Positions 43,771-55,900 of a DNA stretch of 64,000 bases are shown in pieces. This stretch comes from Phellopilus nigrolimitatus. Lineage: Eukaryota; Basidiomycota; Agaricomycetes; Hymenochaetales; Hymenochaetaceae. The notes below the pieces were generated by a model. It made no database searches. It saw only the letters and a program-made list of their open reading frames with translations, and was not told where the DNA came from. Location: the NCBI GenBank assembly GCA_021029095.1, contig JAJOHG010000138.1, positions 1 to 64,000 on the forward strand, in the 5' to 3' direction. A program made the translations under genes and the position numbers. Within the stretch, counting starts at the first letter, position 1, and the number at the start of each line of letters is the position of its first letter.

Positions 43771-46700
43771 ATGAGTAGACCACGTGATGGAAATACCATT
43801 TCCTTATATGGATATACTATACAGTACCAATGCAAACCCCGTACCCCTGCTGGTACCCCTGCCAGTCCCTCGCAAGCCACCACGTCTTCTTCTCAAGTAC
43901 AATCTCACCTCCCTCAAGAGAATCTGAACTACAAGGGTAAGTCTAATGTGGGGAGAAGTCAAAGTCGAGTCTGTAGTACGGATTCGACTTGAGCTCCTCC
44001 CACGTTTTTTTGATATTCATCATCTTTACAAAGTCTAACGTATTTTATCACAGTTTCTTGCCTGTTCATGCCCATTATGACAGCAGGCACTATCCCAGAG
44101 ACTCAAGAGAACCTGAACTACAAGGGTAAGTCTAAGTGAGGGGAAGTCCAAGTCGCATCTGTAGTACGGATGCGACTTGAGCTCCTCCAACTTTTTCTTT
44201 TTCATTGTCTTTACAAGGTCTGACATATTTTATTGCAGATTCTTGCCTGTTCATGCCTCCTATGACAGCAGGCACTAATCTGGAAACTGGAGAGAATCTG
44301 AACAACAAGGGTACGTCTAAGTGGGGGGAAGTCAAAGTCGTGTCTGTAGTACAGATGCGACTTTAGCTCCTCCGACATTTTTATTCATTATTTTTACAAG
44401 GTCTGACATTTTTTATTACAGATTCTCATCTGCTCGTGCCTCCTGTGACAGCAGGCAACAACCCGGAAAAGATCTGGTGCTTTTCCGGGAAGGACAGAGT
44501 TCCTGTCAAACTGGCCCACAGCCAGGGAGACGACACAGTCGAACTGGCCCGCAGCCAGGGAGACGACACAGTCGAACTGGCCCACAGCCAGGGAGACATC
44601 CCGGAAAAGTTCAGGTGCTTTTCTGGGAAGGACGGAGATCCTGATAAACTAGCCCATAGTTTGGGCGACAATATCCTGGAAAAGATCTGGTGCTTTTCCG
44701 GGAAGGACAGAGTTCCTGTTGACCTGGCCCATAGCCAGGGAGACAATCTTGTTGAACCGGCCCATAGCCGGGGAGACGACACTGTTGAACCGGCCCATAG
44801 CCGGGGAGACGACACTGTTGAACCGGCCCATAGCCGGGGAGACGACACTGTTGAACTGGCCCATAGCCAGGGAGACGTCCCGGAAAAGTTCTGGTGCTTT
44901 TCTGGGAAGGACAAAGATCCTGTAGAACCGTTCCATAATATCCAAAAACTCGAAACAAAAAATATCCAAAAACTCGAAACAAAAAAATGTGCCTTGGGAG
45001 GGGGAACGCAGGTGGTGTCATCTGCTAAACCTCTAACTACTTTTACGTATGATATGTTACGAGTCCATGCCTCTCCAGTTGATCCACCCCCTTCTAAAGT
45101 TGCAAAGTTTTTGTTTAGCGACTACATTTGCCTTGATCAGTTGAATACCCTTCCAGAATACCGTCTAGCCATTGTCTGTCCTAATTTACCCCATTCAATC
45201 GTAAATGTGCTTTCTATACCTGCCCTCAAAAAGATATGCTCCAAACTAGCAATAATGTTCTCTAACCGGGCTCATATTTCTGTACTACGCACTTTGATTT
45301 TTGAATGTGGTTCGGGATTAGATAATTACGGCATGGTATTCAAACCCAAAGAAACCAAAAGAAAAACAGTAAAATTTGTCTCTTACAAAGCAAATAAAAA
45401 CAAAAAAAAAGGTACGCTTCCGAAGAATGATAGTCTAGACCCTAGCAAAGAACCCGTCCCAGTCATTCCCTTTCCACCCTCCCCTGCAGACAGAAATCTG
45501 AAAGAGGCAATAATAAACGACTGGTGCAATGATATAGACCCCTCCAAGGTATCTGAAGCAGGTTGCGCAGTGTGTGGACAGCTGACCCTTCTTTCTCATT
45601 TGACTTCCAAGGAAGATTTAACTCACCTTGACTTCTCAGTTTTAGACCCAGCCAATCATGACTTCTCGGGAGTGACTCGCAAGGAAAGAAACACAGAAGA
45701 TGATCCTATCCAAGACTTGAAAGGTCCTGTCTTAGATCATGCGTGCTCTAAAGTCTGCTTGGCTTGTATTAAGATCATTTCCAAGCTGAAAATCCCTCCC
45801 TATGCCCTGGTAAATGGGTTTTGGCTTGGAGAAATTCCATCCCAACTCATAGATCTGAGTTACGCTGAGAAACTTATAGTATCTAGAGTTAGACATAACC
45901 GGTACGTGGTAAGAGTGGCCTCTGGAATGTATAAGATGAGAGCCAACACCATACTGTTCTCCACTCCTACTCCCAAGGTATATAATATATTACCTCCCCC
46001 TAAAGATGAGTTAGATGAAGTACTTGCCTTTGTTTTCACTGGACCAAACCAACCTACCCCAGAAGATTTAAGGAAGGTACCTCTTCTAATTCGGCGAAAC
46101 AAGGTCATGGCTGCTCTACAATGGCTTAAACTGAATCATATAGACTATGCTGATCTTCTTATCTCTCAAGAAAATATGGACTCGTATGATGATGAGCAGA
46201 TCCCCGTGGGAGTATCTTACCTCAAAACAGAAGGCAGCACCAACAAGAATGCAGAATCAACTGCTGTAAATGACAATGAAGATGAAGAAGGGGTTGAATC
46301 TGGAGAATGCGCGTTTATGGTTCATGGTCTTACAGGAGAAGAGCTTTCTGACATGAGTATAAATGCCCTAACGGCTATTGCTCTCAATCACCTTAAAGAA
46401 GGCAAAAAAGTACTTGCTGTTGGTAGATCTGCTCAACCAGAGTCAATGTATGCCAATCCTCAGTTGTATCCCCGTATGTTTCCTTGGCTCTTCCCTTATG
46501 GGTTTGGAGGGGTTGGCAATCTTCGAGGATTGCAACAAAATAAAAAGATATCCAGTGAAATGTGGAAGAGGCGCCTTCTTATGTACCATGACAAGAGATT
46601 TCAATTGGATAGTCATTTTGCACTAGTTGCATTCAATCATGAACAAATCAAACAAGCTACCAGCAGTGGTTTCATCCAGGCTGATAGAGGCAACTTCCAA

Positions 46701-49700
46701 TCTATTGCGGACAGACTTATGGAGGTGGATACTGCTACTTTACAGAGATTAGCCATTCGCCTTCAAAGTGGGGAGCACGTAAAGCCAGATACTCATGAAG
46801 AGAAAGTATGCTACCAGCTTATTAGAGATGTGGATCATGTTGCCCAACGAGTGGATGGATCAATGACTTCAAAAAAGCACATGCGCAATGAAATTTGGTC
46901 TCTAATAGACCACATGGGAGCTCCTCCTTGGTTTGTCACCTTTGCCCCTCCTGATGTTAAAAATCCCATATGTCTCTATTTTGCAGACAAGGACATTGAA
47001 TTCCAGCCTAGAATCAGAACACATAGTGAGAGATATAGGTTGATTGCAAACAATCCAGTTGCGAGTGCCAGATATTTTCATTTCATGGTCAACTTGTTCC
47101 TAAAACATGTACTTGGAGTTGGTTCTGGTCACAATGGGATTTATGGTAAAACAAATGCTTACTATGGCACAGTGGAGCAGCAAGGACGGCTCACCCTTCA
47201 CCTGCACCTTATGTTATGGATTGAGAACTCGCTTACTCCAGAAGAGATCAGAGATAAATTAATGGCTGATGATTCCGAGTTTCAAAAGAACATGATTGCG
47301 TATTTAGAAGGAGCTCACTTAGGTGAGTTTATGCAAGCCTCTCAGGAAGAAGTTAAGACCAAGGTATCCGCTCTTCCTCAATCTGAGCAAGAAAATCCTA
47401 TTGAAACTATGCCTAATCCAATTCCTCTGTCTTGTGAAACTTCATGCGGTGAATGTACATCTTGCAAAGCCAATCAAAAATGGTGGGCTAACTTTCCCGA
47501 AGTGGTAAACCATATTGTCCTGAAATCCAATGTGCATACTTGTACAAGTCGTTGCACTGCTAATAAGCACAAGTCTTGCAAAGCTCGCTTCCCTAGGGAA
47601 ATTCAGAGAGAAACTAAAGTGCTACCTTCTGGGGCCATCAATCTGAAGAAACAGGAAGCCTGGATCAACTACTATACGCCAGTTTTGACTTATCTCTTAA
47701 GATGTAACACAGATGTGACAAGTCTCCTGTCTGGTACAGCTATCAAAGCCATTGTTGTTTATGTGACAGATTATATCACAAAGTTCCCTTTAAAGACTGC
47801 TGCAATGTTTGACACAATTAAAGGTGTATTTGATCGCAACCAGGAGTATTTGGGAGGAGGGACTGACAAGCAAGAAAAAGCTAGGAAGACCCTTACACAA
47901 ATTGTCAATTCGCTTACCTCTCATCTTGAGATTGGAAGTCCCATGGCTTCTATGTATCTGCTAGGCCATCCTGATCATTATACAAACTACAAATTTGTAC
48001 CTTTTTACTGGAAACCATATGTAGCCTTTGTCCGCCAGTTCCATGAACCACCCTCTCATCTGACTGAAGAAGACGACCTAATACCCAAAACCATAGATGA
48101 TGATGTGCAAAAGGAGAAACTTCTAATCATGAGATCACAAGGAAGCCTTGTAGGTTACACCAAGACTGCAGACTACATCTACAGGCCAGCAGAATTTGAT
48201 GACCTTTGTCTTTATGATTGGATAAGATGTTTGCAGAAAAATTATCAACCTCTGAATAAAAAGAATGCAAAGGAAGCTCACCCTCAACAGGAAGGTATTG
48301 ATGACTATGGTGATACAGATGAGGAACTGCTTGACAGTAGTTGTGAAGATGTTGCTAAATCTGAGAAAGTCTTCCATCAACCACAGGAAGTACCAGACCC
48401 TTTAAAATCTAACTCTTCAACAACTTGTTCTCGGTCTATGCTACCTGGAGAGACTTTCCGATTCATGCCTGATCATCCCCAATACAGTACTCACGTCATC
48501 ACTCTTTTGTCTGAAACAAAGGCACCTATTCCAAACTTTGTTAATATACTTCCCAGACCTAACATGAGTGACAGGGAGTATTACTGTGCTACCATGTTAA
48601 CTCTTTTCAAGCCCTGGAGAGATGGTTTGGATGTCAAAGACGTTGATTCTACTTGGGATGATGTCTTTGATGAACACCAGTTCACTCCAAGACAATTGCA
48701 GCTAATGAAGTTCTTCAATATAAGATATGAATGTCTCGATGCAAGGGATGACTTCTCTTATCAAAGGAAACAAAAAGATGCCAAGAAATCTAGTGCAGGT
48801 TGGTTCCCTTCTGGAGATGAATCATTTGATAAGATGGACTTGGAAAATCATGCTTCCAAGATGGTTGACGATAACTTGGATGCCCATGATGATGAACTGG
48901 AAAACCTAAGCAATAAAACTATGCATAGACTAGATCTCATGAGACAAATGGAGGAACTCCTTATTTCTTCTGGATGGCATGAAAAACCTGTTGACGGAGA
49001 AATTGAACTGGATTTTGCTTTCAAAGATATTCCTCTGCCTACAAGAACAAACCATTTCTGGACAGACCTTTTAGACAGAAAACGTAAAGAATTATTAGGT
49101 GCTAGACAACAACAAATGCCCAGTAAATTGCCTGTCTTCTTTCCACACAACTTTATTGAGAACGAGGTGAAGATTGTAGATTCTACATATCTTAAGAAAT
49201 CAGCACTGGGCGTCCCTTCTGAAGCTAAAGCAAAGATCTCTGATCTTGTCTTTCAGTTCACCCTTAATGAAGAGCAAGAGAGGGCCTTCTCTATCATTGC
49301 AAATCATGCCTCTATATCCAATCCTGACCAACTTAAAATGTACATTGGTGGTATGGGAGGAACTGGCAAGTCCCAGGTTATCAAGGCCTTAATTCAATAT
49401 TTCAACAACCGGAGTGAATCTTACAGATTTGCCGTTGTTGCACCTACAGGCGCTGCAGCTGCTCTAGTGAATGGATCTACCTACCATTCTTTTCTGGGAA
49501 TTGGCTCAAACAATGATGAACCTGGTAGTTTTTCAAAGAGTATTGCTGGTGTCAAAGAGCGTCTTATGGGAGTACAATACCTATTTGTAGATGAAGTGTC
49601 TATGATAGCCTGCCATCAACTTTATCAAATTAGCCAAAGCCTTGCTATGGCTCTTAATAACCCACAGGATGCCTTTGGTGGGATGAATATTATATTTGCA

Positions 49701-52085
49701 GGAGACTTTGCCCAGTTAGAGCCACCTGGTGGATCAAGTATGTACAAAGGAACAATTGGGACAGTTCTCCATTCTGGCATGTCTGTATATAGTCAACAGG
49801 CAACTATTGGAAAGGCTCTTTGGCATCAAGTGACAACTGTTGTCATTCTAAGGCAAAATATGAGACAGAAGACCCAGAGTGAACCAGATTCTCAACTCAG
49901 ATCTGCTTTGGAGAACATGAGATACAAAGCTTGTTCAAATGCTGATATAAATTTCTTGAAGACCCTTGTTGCGGGTAAAGGTCCTAACAAGAAACACATT
50001 TCTCAGAAAAGGTTCAGATATGTCTCAGTTATTACTGCAAGAAATGTTCAAAGGGATAAGCTCAATGAAATTGGAGCTAAACGCTTTGCTAGAGAACAGA
50101 AACAGGAACTGCACACATTTTACTCAATAGACGTAGCAGTTCCCCCTAAGGCCATAAAAGGGAAGCCTCCCCCTAACGTGAGGAAAATCGGACCACTCTC
50201 CAACCATGAGAAGCAGATATTGTGGGATCTTCCTCATTCTTTATCTGAGCATTTTCCAGGGAAGCTAACACTATGTATAGGGATGCCTGTCATGATTAAA
50301 AAGAATGAAGCTACTGAATGCTGTGTTACCAATGGAGCTGAAGCCACTGTCCACAGTTGGATAGCTCAATCTATGCCAGATGGCAAGCAAACTCTAGACA
50401 TTGTATTTGTCAAGCTAAAAAGTCCACCCAAAAACATACAATTAGATGATCTACCTGAAAATGTGATTCCTTTACCCAAGCACAAAATTGCCATTATTTG
50501 CCAGTTTCCAGACGACTCTATTAGATACATCAATAGGACCCAGGTTTGTCTGAATTTAAACTTTGCCATGACAGACTTTTGTGCTCAGGGAAGAACAAGG
50601 TCAGAAAATGTGGTGCACTTGAACCACTGTAAATCTCACCAGTCATATTATACTTGTCTTTCAAGAAGTGCATCTGCTGAAGGGACTATTATTATACAGG
50701 GCTTTGATCCCAGAAAAATTCAGGGAGGTGCAGACGGGTTTTTAAGACAAGAGTTCAGAGAACTAGAATTGCTGAATGAGATAACTAAAAGACAATATTT
50801 AGAAACACTTCATCCTGCTGTCAACTCTCATATTAGAGGATCTTTAATTCAGCTGTTTCGCAAGTATGGGGGGCATTCATTCCTGCCAGCTGACATTCAT
50901 CCAGCAATTCAATGGACATCATCCAGGCCCTTTGAACTCTATAATCAGGGAGAGGTATGCCCTTGGCAAATTGTTACTAAACCTGTCAAAGATGATAAAC
51001 AAAAACACGACTCACGTAACCAGTCTATACCTCCCCTTGTTCCCCAAATCCTCCCTCAGCCTGATCAAACTACCAAAGTTGACCCAGCCCACATAAAGGC
51101 AACTGATACAAATTTCTCTGTAAAATCCAAAAAACACTATTTGGAAGATGCTGTCGAGTCCATGCCTCCTGCAAAAAAGAAAAAGACTGCAAGACACTCC
51201 TCTAATCAACATCTCATTGCACCCTTGGGTATAAAATGGGATCCTATAAATTTTAGCTGCGCCTATGATTCTCTTTTACCCATATTGTTGCATATATGGA
51301 AGGAGAACCCAGGAAAATGGAGTGATAGATGGAAGTCTTACTCCAACAACATCAGTAGGTTTTTTGACCTAATGGTCATTCACAAACACATTAACTTACG
51401 TTGGATCAGAGCACAAATCCGGAATGCCTTGCACGAACTATCAAAGGATGATTTTCCTAATGGGCAAGTGGGTACAGGGGTTCACCTTGTTGCTTCTAAA
51501 CTTTTGGACATGAGTGAATCTTTCATGTCAAAAAGAACTCTATGCCCTCATTGCAAACGTGATCTTACTCAATTAATTCCTAGCTCCTTTGTAAACACAG
51601 GGTTCATTCGGGAGTGGAGTTTATTTGAACAAGATTGGCAATCCAAAAGCCTCACAGCTAAACCTACTGTTAGTGACTGGGTTCAGTACTATATGAAAAG
51701 TATTTTCATACAATGTAGAAGGTGTAAAAAATTTGTGAAAAATGATCGTACAGTATATTGTGATGTCTACCAGTTTCCTCCAATCCTTGGACTACACACC
51801 CATACTTCTCACCTACTTATCCAACATACACTGTCATTGGAAGATGAAGATGGAAATGCTCATACCTATCACATTAGGGGCATCATATACCATGGTTCTG
51901 ACCATTATACTTGTAGAATAATTGATTCCAGATTGAATGTCTGGTACAATGATGGAATAGGTACAGGTGGAAAAAGTCAGATGGATGGTCATCTTAATGA
52001 TTTCTCTCATTCAGACTTATATGAGATTAGAAATCCACCTACCTCCATCAGATATGCATGTATGCTAATATATGGCAAACTATAA
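43771..52085 (+). CDS. Helitron Rep/helicase with cysteine-protease-like C-terminus
   Basis: Exons 43,771-43,936, 44,054-44,125, 44,239-44,310 and 44,422-52,085 keep one frame and give 2,657 aa. The start is the first ATG after an in-frame TGA. Exons 2 and 3 are duplicates (72 nt each; PMTAGT...ENLN.K), followed by a Gly-Asp-Asp repeat region encoded at 44,505-44,880. Next come a Cys-containing region of the type found in fungal Helitron proteins and a Helitron-like N domain (YPRMFPWLFPYGFGG). The HUH nuclease motif LHLHLML is near residue 1029, and its tyrosine motif YVTDYITK near 1217. A PIF1-type helicase follows with Walker A GGMGGTGKS (about 1747) and Walker B FVDEVSM (about 1826). The C-terminus (NFSCAYDSLLPIL, about 2380; GSDHYTCRIID) resembles a papain-fold ubiquitin protease. 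It should nick, unwind and transpose the element; it appears intact and more AT-rich than the host genes. Confidence 0.9.
44505..44880 (+). repeat. 33-bp minisatellite inside the Helitron CDS
   Basis: Two clusters of a 33-bp unit (GAACCGGCCCATAGCCGGGG as its core), three units near 44,508-44,600 and four near 44,754-44,885, encode repeats of E(P/L)AHS(R/Q)GDDTV. They are separated by a roughly 90-bp unit encoding PEK(I/F)WCFSGKD. The period is a multiple of three, so unit number can change without frameshift. Confidence 0.85.
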
Positions 52086-52101
52086 CTTAGATAAGCCTAT
52101 A

Positions 52102-52135
52102 GGGTGGGTAGTTGTCACCCAAGTTTATATACTGG
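52102..52135 (+). other. Helitron 3' terminus (hairpin plus CTGG)
   Basis: GGGTG pairs with CACCC across a roughly 9-nt loop (52,102-52,120). The AT-rich AAGTTTATATA and then CTGG end the element at 52,135, only 50 bp after the Rep/helicase stop codon. The hairpin is thought to signal termination of rolling-circle transposition. Confidence 0.85.
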
Positions 52136-52439
52136 TTTGCCCTGGGAGTATTTATTATTATAAGAAAAAAAAAAGGAATCGTAACTTGCCATGCGGAGCA
52201 ATGGCCCACAACCAAAGTGGGAGAGAACGACTTGGAGATCTTCTATGAGGTAAGCATTACGGTAGATTTCGTCGATCTCAGCGACAAATATGTCCACGTG
52301 TAGCCGCTGTATTGACAAACAGTGTCTGCTGGCAGCAGAGAGGAATCTTTTCAAGTCTTGTTTATAAGGTCGCGTATTTCCAACTCCGTCACGAAGGAGA
52401 AGGTTCTCCAGCGTATATGTGTCAGTTGGCCGGAGGAGC
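52136..52439 (-). pseudogene. Middle part of F-box-like gene between Helitron and copia
   Basis: Read from 52,439 downwards it continues in frame from 58,116 (the 5-bp duplication GGAGC counted once): LGWLLRPTDTYTLENLLLRD, then FLSAASRHCLSIQRLHVDIF and VVLSHFGCGPLLRM. A possible 48-nt GC-AG intron (52,189-52,142) may follow; being a multiple of three it leaves the frame unchanged. The Helitron interrupts the gene after GGCAAA (52,141-52,136). Confidence 0.85.
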
Positions 52440-52981
52440 TGTTGTCGGGGTGAGACCTGGAACCGCGCCGGACAGCTAATACAAAAGTAAGCTCAGTCGT
52501 TGCGCGGTGTAGCGAACGTCTAGTCAATTGACAACTAACCTAATACAAAAGTAAGCTAGTATAATCAATGAGTATTGGTACAATAGACTCGGTTAATAAA
52601 TGGATAACTCACCTCAGTCGTTGCGCGGTGTAGCGAACGTCTGAGGTGGGCGAAAGAATAGAAGTCTGTTTTTATACTACAATTCTCGGCTCTCTCAGCG
52701 AGCCGCTTTTCGTACTAAAGGGGTAAAAAGCGAGATAAGAAACAAAGAACAAAGGAATCATGTACTAGCGAGGCGGGAAACAAAAGTCCGAGAACGAGGG
52801 GCTCAGAGGCGCGAGCCGAGCAGCCAGTGGCGAGTTAAGTGGCCTCGGGGCCGAGCCACTGTGCTCGCAGGCGGCGCGAGCCGAGCACGCGCCACCGAGC
52901 CTCCGAGTGCACGAGGCGAGGTGTCGCTCGGCCCGAGCTACTCGCTGTGAGCTCGCCGGTCCGCCGGTATGAACTCCAACA
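52440..52981 (-). repeat. Copia 3' LTR
   Basis: A 542-bp LTR. On the element's strand it begins TGTTGGAGTTCATACC and ends CCCCGACAACA. It contains two copies of a CTAATACAAAAGTAAGCT stretch and of CAGTCGTTGCGCGGTGTAGC, which form internal short direct repeats. Confidence 0.95.
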
Positions 52982-52993
52982 CTCCCCCTCAAA
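52982..52993 (-). other. Copia polypurine tract
   Basis: On the minus strand TTTGAGGGGGAG directly precedes the 3' LTR. It overlaps the TGA stop of Gag-Pol. It is the expected primer for plus-strand DNA synthesis. Confidence 0.85.
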
Positions 52994-55900
52994 CCGTGCG
53001 GAGCCCAAGCTCGGCAGCGAAGTGTTTGACTTTGAAGGAGGGAAGCGCCTTCGTGAGCGCGTCGGCGACCATGTCGGCAGTAGGACAGTAAATAAGTTTG
53101 ATTGTACCATTTTCGCAAACCCAGCGAAGAAAATGGTACCGAATGTCGATGTGCTTCGTGCGAGCGTGGTACTGGTGGTCCTTGGTGAGTGCAATTGCGG
53201 ACTGGTTGTCGGAAAACAAAGTTGTCGGCCCCACGAGCGGTGCGAAGACTTGTCCAATCAGTTGGCGAAGCCAGATCGCCTCCTTCGCAGCGTGAGTGGC
53301 CGCGACATACTCGCTCTCGGTCGTCGAGAGTGAGACAATTTCCTGTCGTTTAGAGTACCACGAGACAGCTCCTCCGTCAATGAGAAACGCATTACCTGAG
53401 ATCGCGCGTCTGTCCTCCTGCATGCTACCATCCGCATCCGCATATCCCTTCAATCCTCCATCTCCAACATCACCAACTCCACCATAAGTGAGCCGGAGGG
53501 CACGCGAGCCCTTGAGGTAGCGAAATACACGCTTGACCGCATCCCAGTGGGTCGGTCCGGGGTTTGTCGAAAAACGCGAGAGCAGTGTTACTGCGAAAGC
53601 AATGTCAGGCCGAGTTGCCATCGCTGCATACATCAGCGAGCCGAGCGCCTCCCGATATGGCGCATCGCGCATCGCAGCTCGGTCCTGTGCAGTTGTAGGC
53701 CCCTGCGAGCTATGCAGGTGCACATTCGGATCCATTGGCGAGCTGACAGGCTTCAGTTCGTCAAGTCCGAAACGGCGCAAAATTGTGTCAATGTAGCCAG
53801 ACTGCGACAGCGAAATAGTTCGGAGGTCGCGATTTCGGTGAATTTCGATGCCGAGCAGCCAGTGAAGTGGCCCGAGATCTGTGACTTCAACATGTTGTGC
53901 GAGGCCGGCTTTGAGCTCGGAAATGAGCCTCGAAGTTGTCGCAGCGAGTGTGCAATCATCGACATGCACAATCACAACAATCAAGTCATTTCCTGTGTGG
54001 CGAAAAAAGACAGCTTGATCGACATCACATCTGCAAAGTCCGAGCTGATCAACAAAGATCCATGTAAGCTTCTGATACCACCGTCGGCCGCTCTGCTTGA
54101 GTCCGTACAATGTCTTCTTCAACCTCAATACGCGAGTACCCGCATCACGCGGTGCATATCCAGGTGGGTGTCGCATATAGATCACCTCATCGCCCTCGAG
54201 CTCTCCATTTAGGTAAGCCCCCTTTATGTCGACTTGCTCTAACTCCAGATTGCGTCGGGCCGCCATAGCGAGGGCCGCGCGTATCGATGCGAGTTTTGCA
54301 ACAGGTGCAAATGTGTCGAAGTAATCGACACCCGGGACTTGGCTGAATCCCTGCGCAACAAGGCGGGCCTTGCGCCGAACAATGTTTCCGGCTGCGTCCT
54401 TCTTGATTTTGAAGACCCACTTCGATCCTACAATATTTGCACCCTTCGGAGGTTCTTCCAGCACCCATGTACCTGCCGCATGCAGTGTTGCGAGCTCCTC
54501 TTCGATTGCGCGCTCCCATTCTGACCACTCCGGCAGCCGCTTCGCTTCGGCGAGTGTCCTCGGCTCAAGCCCTTCGGCCTCTTCCATGGCCGAGGCGAAA
54601 ACATACTCCTCGTCATAATCATCTTCGAATGCGGCGTTCACGGTTTCTTCTTCCTGGTCAACAAACTCGTGCAGGCTGCGCATTCCACGTGGAATGGCGC
54701 CATCGCGATTTGGCCAGTGAGTATGCGAGCCTTCGCCGGCCTGAATGCGACGCACATAGGCCGAGGGCACTCGGACTCGTTTCTCGCGCGGCTCGGGGAT
54801 ATCAGGCGCTGCTGGCCTCGCATTCTCGGGTGGGTGAGCTGCTGCTGGCTCCTCGGGCTCGGGTGGTGCCGAAGGTGCCGAAGAATCTGGTGGTTTCTCG
54901 GGTTCAGATGGTGCTGAAGGTGCCGAAGTTTTGGGCTCCTCGGGCTTCGGTTGCAGAGATTTCGAAGTTGTTTCGATTTCTGCCCCACTGTCTAATTCCT
55001 CCCCCTCGAGACGACTCGAAGTCTCTCCAGGGTCAAAGTACACATTTCGCTCAACGCTAATGCTTTTCTTCACAGGCCAATAAATGCGCTGGCCATTCGA
55101 GTTCGCGTCGAAACCCATCCATCGGCCCTCACGCGCACGCGGATCAAGCTTCGAGCTCGAATTGTCGTGCACCCAGCACTTCGCGCCCCATGTCCGAAGA
55201 CCTCGGAGGTCAGGTTTCTGGCCTGTCATCGCCTCGTGCGGTGTCACATTCTGTACTGCACGCGTTGGGGTTCGGTTTTTCAACCAGACAGCATGCCGAG
55301 CTGCCTCGGCCCATAAAAACTTCGGCAGGCCGCTCGCATGCAACATAGCGCGAACCTTTTCGAGAATGGTTCGGTTCAGGCGCTCGGCGACTCCGTTGTG
55401 CTCGGGAGTGTCGTGAACAGTGAGTTTCTGCTTTGTTCCTTTCATTTTGAGGTGTAAAACGAACTCCTTGCCAGTATACTCGCCGCCGCGATCCGAATGA
55501 AGAATCCGAATCTTCGCCTTCATCTGCGTCTCGGCCCAAGCCTCGAAGTGTCGGTAAGAGCGAAAGACGTCGCTCTTCTTCTTCAGCAGATACAGCTTTG
55601 TTACGCGTGTTGCATCATCCGTGAAAGTAACATAGTAATGCCGGCCGCCGAGCGATCGCGTCGGCGCAGGTCCCCATACATCAGTATGGACCTCGCCTCC
55701 GAACTCAGTAGCTCGCTCGCCTTCTCGTTCGCGCGAAATCGCTTTTCGCATGGCCTTTCCGTACACGCACGACTCGCAAAGTGTCGGCACTGGTCCGGAC
55801 GTGTCAAGACGTAGACCTGTTACATATCCCTTGCGTACTAACTTTTCCGCAGCTGCAGGTGCAATGTGCCCCATCCGAGCATGCAGCTCCATTGGGCTCA

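Larger units (their letters stand above)
38614..52135 (+). mobile_element. Helitron carrying captured host-gene fragments (13,522 bp)
   Basis: The left end is TCGTCC directly after A (38,613). The right end is a GGGTG...CACCC hairpin (52,102-52,120), 11 nt, then CTGG followed by T (52,136). TC at the 5' end, a 3' hairpin plus CTRR, insertion into A^T, and no target duplication define Helitrons. Excising exactly this interval restores the reading frame of the F-box gene, which is independent proof of both ends. It contains a full Rep/helicase gene (43,771-52,085) and, 5' of it, gene fragments in the same orientation (39,297-43,578). Helitrons move by rolling-circle transposition and are known to capture gene pieces. 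Confidence 0.92.

Noticed and set aside
43921..44421. CRISPR-like or plain satellite array
   Set aside because: The regular units have splice sites in identical places and join in frame to the Helitron gene, so they are exon-intron duplicates.
44426..45021. Minus-strand frames opposite the Helitron repeats (162, 136 and 106 codons)
   Set aside because: Mirror images of the 33-bp coding repeat; no independent support.
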